Assembly: GCA_022822005.1 (NCBI GenBank)
Contig: JAJECO010000063.1
Location: 18,713-82,712 of the forward strand
Reading direction: 5' to 3'
Source of the DNA: Candidatus Poribacteria bacterium
GTDB lineage: Bacteria > Poribacteria > WGA-4E > PCPOR2b
DNA length: 64,000 nt
Shown: positions 17,722-26,839 of the stretch, one piece after another
Layout of the letters: each line of letters begins with the position of its first letter
Numbering within the stretch: position 1 is the first letter of the stretch
Notes under the pieces: generated by a model
Databases searched by the model: none
What the model was told of the DNA's origin: nothing
What the model saw: the letters and a program-made list of their open reading frames with translations, nothing else
Program-made: the position numbers and the translations under genes

Positions 17722-18681
17722 TTATCCAGCATCAAGAACTTCCCTGATGCCTGCAACGATATTGTCCCGGTCCGGGAAGACATGGTCCTCAAGTCCGGGG
17801 CTATACGGTATCGGTACGTGCAATGCACAGACGCGCTTGGGCGGCGTTTTCAGCTTTGCAAAGGTCTCCCTATCTTCGGTGACCACGGTTATGATCTCTG
17901 CCGATGCCCCGGCGGTGGGGCCCGCCTCGTCCGCGATGACCAGTCGTCCCGTTTTCTGCACAGAGGCGTGGATTGCTGCTTCGTCCATAGGCACAAGGCT
18001 GCGCGGATCGATGACCTCGACGGAAACACCCTCTTTCTCAAGGGTATCGGCTGCGGCAAGCCCTTCATGTACGAGCCATGCGAGTGCCACCAACGTCACA
18101 TCGCTACCCTCCCGTTTGATGTCAGCGACCCCCAACGGCACAGTGTAGTCGCCCTCGGGCACGTCGCCTTCAACCCCCATGAGCCGGTTGGATTCAAACG
18201 AGATAACAGGGTTGTCGTCGCGGATGGCAGATTTGAGCAACCCCTTCATATCGTAAGGTGTCGAAGGTAAAATCATCTTCAATCCCGCAAGATTCATAAA
18301 CATCGAGTAAGGACTCTGCGAGTGCTGGGCGGCGACCCGTCTGCCGCCTCCGACTGAGGCACGAAATGTGATAGGGAACTTCGCTTGGCCCCCGAACATA
18401 TAGTGGATTTTCGCCGCCTGATTCACGATCTGGTCCATAGCGACGAAGGAAAAGGTTATCATGCCCCAGTTGATGATCGGTCGATAGCCGGACCCCGCTG
18501 CGCCGATGGCAATGCCCGTAAAAGCCCCCTCGGCGATAGGCGTGGCGCGTACCCGATCGGCACCAAATTCCTTGACCAATTCGTCCTGCGCGCTGGTCGC
18601 GAGATGAAATGTGGTTGGGTCGCGCTGCATCTCCTCAATGAGCGCGTCCGTTCCGGCTTGTGCATAAGAGATTTTTGGCAT
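17722..18681 (-). CDS. 2-oxoacid dehydrogenase E1 component, beta subunit
   Basis: A 319-residue transketolase-type protein, the beta subunit of a thiamine-diphosphate-dependent E1 (pyruvate, acetoin or branched-chain 2-oxoacid dehydrogenase). Recognisable parts are the TPIAEGAFTGIAIGAA region near residue 48, the ASVGGGRRVAAQHSQSPY stretch typical of AcoB/PdhB, and the C-terminal transketolase domain ending near residue 310. The alpha subunit is two genes upstream. No E2 or E3 gene is near, so either these are encoded elsewhere or the pair acts without a lipoyl complex. GTG-rich upstream context gives no strong ribosome binding site. Confidence 0.87.
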   Translation of the reverse strand: MPKISYAQAGTDALIEEMQRDPTTFHLATSAQDELVKEFGADRVRATPIAEGAFTGIAIGAAGSGYRPIINWGMITFSFVAMDQIVNQAAKIHYMFGGQAKFPITFRASVGGGRRVAAQHSQSPYSMFMNLAGLKMILPSTPYDMKGLLKSAIRDDNPVISFESNRLMGVEGDVPEGDYTVPLGVADIKREGSDVTLVALAWLVHEGLAAADTLEKEGVSVEVIDPRSLVPMDEAAIHASVQKTGRLVIADEAGPTAGASAEIITVVTEDRETFAKLKTPPKRVCALHVPIPYSPGLEDHVFPDRDNIVAGIREVLDAG

Positions 18682-18723
18682 AGTAGGTTGCCCCCATAAT
18701 TTTCAATCAGGAACGAAAAGATT

Positions 18724-19164
18724 TCATGGAAGAAAGCGGCACTGTTCTTCGGGACTCGGAATCCGACACGCATCTCTCTGCCCGAACCATCGGTATCGAT
18801 TTCGGGCGACAGTTCGATAAACAAAATCGCGAATGCCTCGTGGAACAAGGCGTAGCAGGCTCAAAACTCCCCACGCCCCTCCCAAACGTCGATATACCTC
18901 TAAAAATGCATCCGATTCCTCGCGAATTCCCCGTTCGTCTAAATAAAACATAGACCACTCTTGCGGTGCTTCGGAGAGTGGTGGTAGCAGTTGTTCGGCG
19001 GTTTCGCCTTGAATTGGCGCGAACCTGAAGACCCCTCTGCTGTCAATCTTCAAAATCAGATCCACGAATCGGTTACACATACCGCACACACCGTCAAAGA
19101 AGATAATGGGTGTATCCTGCGTCTTTGTTGTTTTATCTATCTCTGAAGTCATATCAAGGTGCAT
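18724..19164 (-). CDS. DCC-family thiol-disulfide oxidoreductase-like protein (DUF393)
   Basis: A 146-residue protein with the family-defining motif FFDGVCGMCN near residue 23 and conserved FRFAPIQGE about twenty residues later. Members are thought to have a thioredoxin-like fold; the function is not established. It lies between the E1 alpha and E1 beta genes, with gaps of 42 and 20 bp, and so probably shares their transcript. The start is uncertain: MHLDMTSE at 19164 or MTSE at 19152. Neither has a clear ribosome binding site. Confidence 0.78.
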   Translation of the reverse strand: MHLDMTSEIDKTTKTQDTPIIFFDGVCGMCNRFVDLILKIDSRGVFRFAPIQGETAEQLLPPLSEAPQEWSMFYLDERGIREESDAFLEVYRRLGGAWGVLSLLRLVPRGIRDFVYRTVARNRYRWFGQRDACRIPSPEEQCRFLP

Positions 19165-19184
19165 GTATCTAAAAAGGTGGCTTA

Positions 19185-20150
19185 TTAGTCGGCGAAGATA
19201 TCTTCGACCGCTGCTTCCGGGTCCGGGAATGGGCTGGCCTCAGAAAATTTGACCGCGTCCTCAATTGCTGCAAGGATTTCATCGTCCATTTGTTGCCACG
19301 CCTCCTCGGTCAGAAGCCCTTGATCCGTTAGGTTTGTGGCAAAGCGGTTAATCGGGTCTCGCTGCCGCCACTCTTCGATCTCTTCCTTTGGACGTGGGTC
19401 CTCTTGCCCCGGTCTTTCAGTATGGCCGCGCCAACGATAGGTTTTGCATTCGATGAGGCTGGGACCTTGACCCGCACGCGCACGGCTGACCGCGGCTTCG
19501 GCGGCTTCATAGACCGCCATCACATCGTTGCCATCGACAACCACCCCCGGAATACCATAGCCGGCGGCGCGGGCTGCCACATCGCTGAGAGCTAAGGTGT
19601 CTGCTGCGATGGTGCCAGCAGAATAGAGGTTGTTCTCACACACGTAGAGCATCGGCAGCTTCCACGTTGCGGCGATGTTGATCGATTCGTGGAAAGGGCC
19701 CGCATTTGAAGCGCCATCCCCGAAAAAGGATACGGCGACCCGTCCCTTGCCTTCAAGTTGGGCAGCCAGACCGGCGCCGGTTACGATCGGAATACCGCCA
19801 GCGACAATACCGTTGGCTCCCAACATACCGATACTGAAATCAGCGATGTGCATAGAGCCGCCTTTGCCTTTGCAGTAGCCGGTTTGTCTGCCGTAAAGTT
19901 CAGCCATCATCCGATTCAAATCGGCACCTTTGGCGAGACAATGCCCGTGACCGCGGTGGGTGCTGATGATCTGATCGTCTCTGTTCAACGCCGCGCACAC
20001 CCCCACGGCGACAGCTTCCTCACCGATGTAGCAGTGCACAACGCCGTAGATGGCACCTGCCTGATAGTCGTCTGATGCACGCTCCTCGAAGCGCCGGATA
20101 GTCTGCATCGAGCGGAGCATCTCAATCTGTTTTTCCCTTGTGAGCGTCAT
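19185..20150 (-). CDS. 2-oxoacid dehydrogenase E1 component, alpha subunit
   Basis: A 321-residue E1 alpha subunit. The thiamine-diphosphate motif GDGASNAGPFHE to ENN spans about residues 143-172, and the GKGGSMHIADFSIGMLGANGI region is typical of AcoA/PdhA. It should decarboxylate a 2-oxoacid together with the beta subunit encoded at 17722-18681. GGGAGGG precedes the start. It is unusual that a DUF393 gene separates the two subunits and that no E2 follows. Confidence 0.88.
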   Translation of the reverse strand: MTLTREKQIEMLRSMQTIRRFEERASDDYQAGAIYGVVHCYIGEEAVAVGVCAALNRDDQIISTHRGHGHCLAKGADLNRMMAELYGRQTGYCKGKGGSMHIADFSIGMLGANGIVAGGIPIVTGAGLAAQLEGKGRVAVSFFGDGASNAGPFHESINIAATWKLPMLYVCENNLYSAGTIAADTLALSDVAARAAGYGIPGVVVDGNDVMAVYEAAEAAVSRARAGQGPSLIECKTYRWRGHTERPGQEDPRPKEEIEEWRQRDPINRFATNLTDQGLLTEEAWQQMDDEILAAIEDAVKFSEASPFPDPEAAVEDIFAD

Positions 20151-20183
20151 GTTTGTTCCCTCCCAAAAATCTCACCTCTCGCT

Positions 20184-20726
20184 TCAAGCTTCAGTCTGTG
20201 CTCGTCGAAATAGCACCGTGCGCGCTAGCACAATAACAGCAACCACGAGCGCAACGACAGGACCGAACCAGGCACCTTCTTTTGGTACGGTCAATATAAA
20301 AATATAGATAAATCCGAGCAGATACCACAACCTATCCAACCGTCCTCGCACTAACCGAGCTGCAAGATACGCACAGATAAGCGTGGTAAACGCAATCCAT
20401 ATCCATGAAAATAGGGGCGGTGTCCATCCATAGAAAGGGATGCTAATGAGCGCGTAACCTGCCCACCCTGTTGGAAAGAGGTCAAAGGCGTGGTGGACGG
20501 CGAACCCGATGCTGACGCCTATCGCAAAGGCGTGTAATCCAAAGCCGATCCTTAATGCGAGTAACAGCAGTATAAGCGGGATGAGCGGGCTGTGCGTGAT
20601 GATGGAACGGTGGAGTAGCAAATCCGTGCGTTGATCTATGTCTGGCATGCCGATTCCGCAATGTAAGCCCACTACAATGAACACGGGGGTTACTAGAGTA
20701 AGCAGTAACTTGCCCATTGTTTGCAT
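20184..20726 (-). CDS. Membrane protein resembling DUF457/YdjM-type metal-dependent hydrolases
   Basis: A 180-residue integral membrane protein with about five hydrophobic segments. It has a short polar motif HRSIITHSP near residue 38 and HHAFD near residue 78, histidines placed as in the YdjM/YbcI (DUF457) membrane hydrolases. No function is known. It overlaps none of its neighbours and lies 33 bp before E1 alpha, so it is probably part of the same minus-strand run. The family assignment is tentative. Confidence 0.6.
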   Translation of the reverse strand: MQTMGKLLLTLVTPVFIVVGLHCGIGMPDIDQRTDLLLHRSIITHSPLIPLILLLLALRIGFGLHAFAIGVSIGFAVHHAFDLFPTGWAGYALISIPFYGWTPPLFSWIWIAFTTLICAYLAARLVRGRLDRLWYLLGFIYIFILTVPKEGAWFGPVVALVVAVIVLARTVLFRRAQTEA

Positions 20727-20739
20727 GTCAACTCTCCTA

Positions 20740-22470
20740 CTATGCGGGTCTATCGCCCTGCTTTACGGGCGCTGTCCGGCTATCGACACCGGGCAGCATT
20801 TTTGCCGGATCACGGGTCACGATTACATCAATGATGGTGGGTATATGCCGTGCAGCGATGCCTTCAGCGAATGCTGCCCCCAGCTTGGAGGGCTCCGATA
20901 CACGAATACCGTGGCAGCCAAGTTCGCGGGCAACGTTCGCATAATGGGTTTCGCTCAGGTCGCTCGATTGGTAGCGTCCCCCGTACAGGCTGTGCTGGAG
21001 GGCTTTGACGTAACCGGACGCCGCGTTGTTCACAATGGCAAGGGTGAAGCCGAGTCCCAGACGTCGCGCAGTCTCAAGTTCCCCCAGCACCATATTGAAT
21101 CCGGCATCGCCGGTGAGTCCTACCACCGGTGAATCTGGTGCCGCGAGTTGCGCGCCCATGGTCCCCGGCAGACCGTACCCGATGGAGGCGAAGCCCCGAT
21201 TTGCGATGTAGGAGCGTCCCGCGCGGTTTGAGTCGTAGAGCAGCCCGGTCCAATGGGCGGCAAATCCACCGTCAACAACAAGAATCCCATCGTTGGGCAT
21301 GACACCTTGTAGCTCCCGAACCAATCGTGCCATGTGGATGGGACGCTCCTCGGAGGCGTAGCGGGGTTCCGCTTCTACTCGCCAAGCGGCCATCCGTTCT
21401 GCCACTTCTGCTAAGTAGGCTGCGTGTTGTGTTTGTAGGCTTTTTGTATCGTCAGATAGACTGGCGTGGAGATCGAGCAGCCCCTCAACAGCATCGCCCC
21501 AGAGTGCGACTTTCGTGGGTGTCGTGCGTCCAATCTCTTCCGCTACGATATCGAGATGGATTAACGGAACCCCTTTCGGCATCAGCGCGTAGCGTTTGGT
21601 AGCAATCTCGCCCATCTTGCAGCCGACTGCGAGGATGCAATCTGAGGTTTCGATGAGGTCGTTGGCAACCCGTGACCACCGACCGAATAAACCCACGCTC
21701 AGTGGATGTGTGCACGGGATGGCACCCTTCCCGCTCAATGTCTGCGCAACAGGGACACTGAAATCTTCGGCGAACTTGAGTAACGCTTCGTAGGCACCTG
21801 AAAGATGGATGCCGCCACCCGCGAGTATAATTGGTCGCTCAGAGCGGCGGAACAGCGTTGCGGCTCGTTCAACAGCTTCACGCCCCGGACGAGGACGCAG
21901 GGCTGGGATGCAGAGGGTGTCGGGGTCGGCGTAGAATTCGTCGCTTGGGTAGTCACATTCTCCGTGTGCTATATCTTCGGGGACATCCAGAACGACGGGA
22001 CCCGGTCGCCCGGAGGTGGCGATGGCGTAGGCGCGTCGTACCAGTTCGGGGATGCGTAGCCCGTCTTCGATTCGAATTAACGCCTTGACCGATGGGGCGA
22101 GGATTTCCGATTGACGTGCCTCCTGTGTCATGTTTTTCCAAGAGTGTGCACGATTGCTATTACCAACGATGACAACGAGGGGCACGCCTGCGTTCAACGA
22201 TTCGACAAGCCCTGTGACTAAATTTGTCGCTCCGGGACCGAGTGTGGCGTCGCAGATGCCGGGGCGTCCGGTCACCCGCGCCCAAGCGTCAGCAGCGAAC
22301 ACACCGCACCGCTCATCGTTGATAAGTGTATGGTTAAGCCCTAACTCACGGACCGCGTCGTAGAAGGGCAATAGCTGAAATCCAGCCATACCGAACATCG
22401 GCGCGGGGTCGTGGCACTTGAGCATTTCGGCGAGTGCTTGACCGCCGTTCATCTGTCGAAATGAAGACAT
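20740..22470 (-). CDS. Thiamine-diphosphate enzyme, acetolactate synthase-like
   Basis: A 576-residue protein with the three-domain layout of acetolactate synthase, benzoylformate decarboxylase and sulfoacetaldehyde acetyltransferase. The glutamate that activates the cofactor lies in INDERCGVFAADAWAR near residue 50. The diphosphate-binding motif reads GDAGFNM to NN (residues about 435-465), with GDA in place of the usual GDG. The start at 22470 is set by GGAGGAATCT; the open frame runs further upstream but into the neighbouring gene. The reaction is a 2-oxoacid decarboxylation or carboligation; substrate unknown. No regulatory small subunit is nearby, which argues against branched-chain biosynthesis. 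Confidence 0.83.
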   Translation of the reverse strand: MSSFRQMNGGQALAEMLKCHDPAPMFGMAGFQLLPFYDAVRELGLNHTLINDERCGVFAADAWARVTGRPGICDATLGPGATNLVTGLVESLNAGVPLVVIVGNSNRAHSWKNMTQEARQSEILAPSVKALIRIEDGLRIPELVRRAYAIATSGRPGPVVLDVPEDIAHGECDYPSDEFYADPDTLCIPALRPRPGREAVERAATLFRRSERPIILAGGGIHLSGAYEALLKFAEDFSVPVAQTLSGKGAIPCTHPLSVGLFGRWSRVANDLIETSDCILAVGCKMGEIATKRYALMPKGVPLIHLDIVAEEIGRTTPTKVALWGDAVEGLLDLHASLSDDTKSLQTQHAAYLAEVAERMAAWRVEAEPRYASEERPIHMARLVRELQGVMPNDGILVVDGGFAAHWTGLLYDSNRAGRSYIANRGFASIGYGLPGTMGAQLAAPDSPVVGLTGDAGFNMVLGELETARRLGLGFTLAIVNNAASGYVKALQHSLYGGRYQSSDLSETHYANVARELGCHGIRVSEPSKLGAAFAEGIAARHIPTIIDVIVTRDPAKMLPGVDSRTAPVKQGDRPA

Positions 22471-22490
22471 AGATTCCTCCACCCCCTCAG

Positions 22491-23282
22491 TTACAAAGAG
22501 AGTAATTCTGCAAAGGTGGGCACCGTCATGCCTACCATCACACCGCGTTTGGCAGCGTGTGCGTTGATGTGTGAGATGATCCCACTCTCCCATGCGGAAC
22601 GCGCATCGCCGATGCGAGCGGTCATGGCGTCAACTGTGACCGCTGGGACCGCAGCCTTGTCAAGGATTTCGAGGCGCTGAATCCCAGCCATATCTATCCC
22701 CCCACCGGCATCGTTGAATACCCCACCTCGTGCCTGCACAGCGAGTCCGTAGTCGGGGCGTCCCGCAAGCCTCCCACCGTGTGAACCCGTGATGATAATC
22801 GCGTCCTCATCGTCAGGTTGAACAAGCGATGCGGAATCACAGGCGATTACCCGCACCGGCGCCTCACGCAGTAGCTTGCGCGTTTCTTCGTAGGTCGGCG
22901 CGTCACCTTCAAACACCTTGCCACGCTGCATGATTTCTGCCGTTTCTTGACAGGTCTGACCTATCGCACATCCGAGGGCACTGGCGGTTGCGTTACAGTG
23001 GCGGATCTGCCCACGCGCAAGCATGTCAGCACCGTCGCCAATGCGTGCAGATGTATGGGCAACCGCTGCGGCTGCTATCCCTAACCGTTGTAAGTATTCG
23101 AGTGCTCCGATACCCGCGCCATCCAGTCCAACTCCCGCATCATTGAAAATTACACCACGCAAACCTGCGAGTGCTGCGAGATATCCGCAATAGCTGCCTC
23201 CGTGGGAGCCAGTCACGAGTACGGTCCCCCGGGACTCGGGTCCGAGTTTGGTAATGCTGTCAGCGACTTGAACGGGTTGCAT
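22491..23282 (-). CDS. Tandem-duplicated TGSHGG protein, unknown function
   Basis: I do not recognise this 263-residue protein. It consists of two copies of a domain of about 85-90 residues. Both copies have the same order of motifs: VTGSHGG or ITGSHGG (near residues 23 and 148), GVIFNDAG or GVFNDAG, GxDxAGIxxLExL, and TARIGD. The repeated glycine-rich loops suggest ligand or phosphate binding. It has no signal peptide or membrane segment. It starts the minus-strand run that continues with the thiamine-diphosphate enzyme 20 bp downstream, so it may handle the same substrate. Confidence 0.7.
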   Translation of the reverse strand: MQPVQVADSITKLGPESRGTVLVTGSHGGSYCGYLAALAGLRGVIFNDAGVGLDGAGIGALEYLQRLGIAAAAVAHTSARIGDGADMLARGQIRHCNATASALGCAIGQTCQETAEIMQRGKVFEGDAPTYEETRKLLREAPVRVIACDSASLVQPDDEDAIIITGSHGGRLAGRPDYGLAVQARGGVFNDAGGGIDMAGIQRLEILDKAAVPAVTVDAMTARIGDARSAWESGIISHINAHAAKRGVMVGMTVPTFAELLSL

Positions 23283-23448
23283 TAGATCTTTCTGGTCAGT
23301 TGAGATTCATATCTCAATGCTGGACTTAGATGCTTATTGAGATCGGGACAGATGTGCCATTATACCACAACCCCAAAACGGAAACAAAGAAATCCGCTTA
23401 TCGCTAGGGCTGTTCAGTTTTAGGCTTATTACGCATTTTGTTTGAAAA

Positions 23449-23535
23449 GTCGGAGTCGGGAAGTCGCTCATAGAGCGACGTGTCGGGATTGGGAAATCCC
23501 TCCCCGATAAATCCCCGATGAATCGGGACTCCGAC
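23449..23535. repeat. Multi-hairpin intergenic element
   Basis: Outer ends GTCGGAGTC (23449-23457) and GACTCCGAC (23527-23535) are inverted repeats. Inside are GTCGCTC/GAGCGAC (23463-23479), GGGATT/AATCCC and CCCCGAT/ATCGGG. The inner string CCCCGATAAATC-CCCGATGAATCGGGAC recurs at 63851-63877, and the flank GGGATGCAAGC-CCTACAG at 23554-23573 recurs at 58528-58545. The gap 23283-23611 holds nothing else. Confidence 0.65.
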
Positions 23536-23611
23536 AAGCCGAGAGCAGGCAGGCGGGATGCAAGCACCTACAGAAAAACTAAATGACCCTAGCTTATCGC
23601 TGACTTGGCGA

Positions 23612-23640
23612 TTGCTCGGGTGGTCAAATTGTGGTATGCT
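23612..23640 (+). promoter_or_regulatory. Sigma-70-type promoter for ADP-ribosylglycohydrolase gene
   Basis: TTGCTC (23612-23617) and TATGCT (23635-23640) are 17 bp apart and lie 85 bp before the start codon. Confidence 0.45.
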
Positions 23641-23724
23641 TTTTACACATCCCGCGGGGCATTTTTTCTTTTCGATTAATCTGCCCCAGTCGTTCTGGCG
23701 GAGGTCATGCTACATGGAGGAGAT

Positions 23725-24504
23725 ATGATAGGCGCAGTAATCGGTGATATTGTCGGTTCTATCTACGAATGGGACCGAATCAAAACCAAGGATTTTCCGT
23801 TCTTTAGCTATCATTGTGATTTCACAGATGATTCGGTTTGTACTGTGGCTGTCGCTGATATTCTGTTACACGACCTTCCGCCCGCAGAGACGATGCAGGA
23901 GTGGTGTCGGCGTTATCCGAGACGCGGCTACGGTGGAATGTTTGGAGATTGGATCTATTTCGATGAGCCTGAACCCTACGGAAGTTACGGAAACGGTGCG
24001 GCGATGCGGGTTTCACCGGCGGCATTCCTATACCGTGGAGACTTGGCTGCAGCGCTTGTTGCCTCCGATAGAGTGACCGATATCACCCACAATCACCCCG
24101 AAGGTATCAAAGGTGCAAGAGCAACAACGCACGCTATCTGGCTCGCATATCGAGGCGAGAATGTAGCCAACATCCGTGAGGTTATCGCGGCTGAATACAA
24201 CTACGACTTGACCCGGACGGTGGACGATATACGGCCCGATTACTTTTTCAATGAGACCTGCCAAGATACGGTGCCACAGGCGATCACATGTGCGCTGGAA
24301 TCGGATAGTTTTGAAGATGCGGTGCGCAACGCCATCTCTCTGGGGGGCGATGCCGATACCCTTGCAGCCATTGCTGGTCCTATTGCCGAAGCACTATACG
24401 GTATCCCCCAAGACATCAGAGAGCGGGCGGAAAATCGCTATCTCGCTGATGCACCGGACATTCGCGAAGTGATACAGGAGATGTATCGGGTTGCTGGCGA
24501 ATAA
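23725..24504 (+). CDS. ADP-ribosylglycohydrolase family protein
   Basis: A 259-residue cytoplasmic hydrolase of the DraG/ARH family. Signature metal-binding parts are GAVIGDIVGSIYEW at the N-terminus, FTDDSVCTVAVAD near residue 33 and GGDADTLAAIAGPIAEA near residue 212. The family removes ADP-ribose from proteins or small molecules using two magnesium ions. The start at 23725 is set by GGAGGAGAT; an ATG at 23707 is in frame but lacks a site. No ADP-ribosyltransferase is nearby, so the target is unknown. Confidence 0.9.
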   Translation: MIGAVIGDIVGSIYEWDRIKTKDFPFFSYHCDFTDDSVCTVAVADILLHDLPPAETMQEWCRRYPRRGYGGMFGDWIYFDEPEPYGSYGNGAAMRVSPAAFLYRGDLAAALVASDRVTDITHNHPEGIKGARATTHAIWLAYRGENVANIREVIAAEYNYDLTRTVDDIRPDYFFNETCQDTVPQAITCALESDSFEDAVRNAISLGGDADTLAAIAGPIAEALYGIPQDIRERAENRYLADAPDIREVIQEMYRVAGE

Positions 24505-24517
24505 TACCAACGGCGTA

Positions 24518-25759
24518 CTACCGTCGTTGTAGGCGGAGATGGATTAAGAAGCTGAGTGTGCCGACGACGGTTAGGCTTGCGCCGGTCAAGAAAAAACTGC
24601 GATAGCCGAATGCCGCAATGATGTAACCGCCGCCCAACGCCATGGCTGAAAAACTCAATCCCGAAGCCATCTCGCCGGCACCGGACATCGTCCCCCGCCA
24701 GCCCGGTGATACCCTTTCCATGGTGTAGACCAAAAACGCCGGATACCGGATTGAAGTCAGTGCAATTGTGCCAATATAACCGAGTCCGGCGGCGCCCCAG
24801 TGAGAGATGAGGGCCAGCGGCAACATACTGAAGGCTGTTCCCAACGATGCCCACGCAGCGGTGCGACCGCTGCCCCAGCGTACAGTCAGTAGGGGGACAA
24901 TCAACGCTGTCGGTATGGAGAGCAGCCTGCCGACAGCGGATAACACGCCGATGTGGACCGTGGAGATCTGCAAACCGGCATCCATGTAGACGTTGAAGAA
25001 GGTGAAGAGTGTGCCCACACCTGTTACCACAAGGAGTCGGACCAGCGTCAGGAATGCAATTAACCGTAAGGGCGATGTTTCCCCTTTAGCTTGGCGTTCT
25101 TTGATCGGTTGGGGGTGACCTTCGTGGGTCCCTACAATTGCCAGGACCGAGGGAATCAGTAGCAGACTCGCAACTAACAGCGAGTATCGGTAAGGTGCGG
25201 CTTGGTCGAGCGAAGCACCGAGATATGTGGCAAAGAATCCCGGCAGGAAACCACCGATCAGGCTCCCGGCAAATCCAGCCAGCGACCAGACTGCTGCTTG
25301 CACGGAAAAGACGTGATTGCGTTCGCTTTGGTGGGTGACCGTCATTACAAACGGTGCGGTGTTGACAAAATACATAGCGAAACCGATGAAAGCGAAACAC
25401 CAAGTTATAAACAACCACCCAGCCTGCCAGTTCCCTGTGTGTAGTTCCGTGAAGGGCAGTAGTCCGCAGCCGATCGTGAGGAGGGTCAACCCGAGGATCA
25501 TCATGCGGCGATTGCCGAAACGTCCGCTGAGCGTTCCGGCGGGCAGGCAACAGAGGGCAAAGACCAGCATCCCAGACCCGTTGACCAACCCGACAAATTC
25601 AGGTCCATATCCCAAGCGGAGCAGGTACAGGTTGAATAAAACGGTATAGACACCGCCATCGACAGTGAGCCCAATTAGCATCGTGGTGACGAGGTAAAGG
25701 CGCACATCGCGATTGAAATCGCGCAGCACATGGAGATAGGTGGAGGTCGCTCTGTTCAT
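24518..25759 (-). CDS. Major facilitator superfamily transporter
   Basis: A 413-residue inner-membrane protein with about twelve hydrophobic helices and the MFS loop GTLSGRFGNRRMM near residue 76. The substrate cannot be told from sequence. It begins 15 bp after the threonine aldolase gene and is probably cotranscribed with it, so it may export or import an amino acid, a hydroxy-amino acid or the substrate of the enolase-superfamily enzyme upstream. Confidence 0.82.
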   Translation of the reverse strand: MNRATSTYLHVLRDFNRDVRLYLVTTMLIGLTVDGGVYTVLFNLYLLRLGYGPEFVGLVNGSGMLVFALCCLPAGTLSGRFGNRRMMILGLTLLTIGCGLLPFTELHTGNWQAGWLFITWCFAFIGFAMYFVNTAPFVMTVTHQSERNHVFSVQAAVWSLAGFAGSLIGGFLPGFFATYLGASLDQAAPYRYSLLVASLLLIPSVLAIVGTHEGHPQPIKERQAKGETSPLRLIAFLTLVRLLVVTGVGTLFTFFNVYMDAGLQISTVHIGVLSAVGRLLSIPTALIVPLLTVRWGSGRTAAWASLGTAFSMLPLALISHWGAAGLGYIGTIALTSIRYPAFLVYTMERVSPGWRGTMSGAGEMASGLSFSAMALGGGYIIAAFGYRSFFLTGASLTVVGTLSFLIHLRLQRR

Positions 25760-25774
25760 GCTGTTGGCGGTCGG

Positions 25775-26812
25775 CTATCCCCTCTCGACCAACTGGCGTG
25801 TGGCATTTACCACATACGCCGCATCTTCGTGTGTGATATGCCGATGGGCAACCAGACGCGCGCCGGCAGGGGGACGCGGGTTCGCAAGGATGCCGCAAGT
25901 CTTCCACTTCTCAACGAGCGATTCAGAATCCCAACCCAATTCCTCGACGTTCACCATGGCGAAGTTGGTAGGGGTGGGAGGCCGTTGAATCTTTACTCCT
26001 TCGATTGCTTCCAATCCCGCACAGAGCAGACGGGCAATTTCGTGGTCTTCCGCCAACCGATCCACCATCTGCTCCAACGCAACGATACCCGCAGCCGCAA
26101 TGACGCCGGCTTGCCGCATACCGCCGCCTATGCGTTTCCGCACGGCATCGGCTTCATCAATAAATGGGCGGGTGCCGCACAGTAACGATCCCACCGGTGC
26201 ACTCAGCCCTTTTGACACGCAGAACATCACAGAGTCAATGTGCCGGGTATAATCCTTCACATCCACCCCGTGTGCCACGACCGCATTAAAGATCCGGGCG
26301 CCGTCCATGTGGATTCTTAATCCGTGTGTCTTGGCTGATTTGGAAACCGATTCTACCTCTGTGGGTGTCCACGCCGATCCACCGCTCCCGTTGTGGGAAT
26401 TCTCAATACACAGCAGGCTCGGTTGGGAAACATCCGCCGAATTGATTGCCTCCTCCAACCCTTCAGGTTGAACCACCCCGAACTCCGCCTGCATCGGGTG
26501 TGGTCTGACCCCGTTAAGGATGGCAAATTCGCCTCGCGCCCCGGCGAACAGATGGGCGCGTTCCTCAAAAAAGACATCGTCCCCTGAATGGGTATGCACG
26601 AATAACGCGCAGGCGTTACCCATGGTCCCGCTGGGGACATAAAGCCCCGCTTCCATGCCGAGTTTCTCTGCAGCCAATTCTTGGAGTCTATTGACGGTGG
26701 CATCCTCTCCGTAACCGTCATCTCCGAGGGTTGCGTCCATCATGGCTTCTTTCATCTCTTGCGTCGGCAGGGTGACGGTATCGCTTCTCAGATCTACTCT
26801 TCTCTCTGGCAT
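25775..26812 (-). CDS. ltaE: Low-specificity L-threonine aldolase
   Basis: A 345-residue pyridoxal-phosphate enzyme that splits L-threonine or L-allo-threonine into glycine and acetaldehyde. The N-terminal RSDTVTLPTQEM is characteristic. The lysine that binds the cofactor is in FCVSKGLSAPVGS near residue 205, and the MDGARIFNA stretch holds the aspartate that contacts the ring nitrogen. Length is normal for the family. It lies in a minus-strand run after the enolase-superfamily gene (27 bp) and before the MFS transporter (15 bp). Confidence 0.92.
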   Translation of the reverse strand: MPERRVDLRSDTVTLPTQEMKEAMMDATLGDDGYGEDATVNRLQELAAEKLGMEAGLYVPSGTMGNACALFVHTHSGDDVFFEERAHLFAGARGEFAILNGVRPHPMQAEFGVVQPEGLEEAINSADVSQPSLLCIENSHNGSGGSAWTPTEVESVSKSAKTHGLRIHMDGARIFNAVVAHGVDVKDYTRHIDSVMFCVSKGLSAPVGSLLCGTRPFIDEADAVRKRIGGGMRQAGVIAAAGIVALEQMVDRLAEDHEIARLLCAGLEAIEGVKIQRPPTPTNFAMVNVEELGWDSESLVEKWKTCGILANPRPPAGARLVAHRHITHEDAAYVVNATRQLVERG

Positions 26813-26839
26813 TATTTTTCTCTGTGTCCGTCAAATGGT

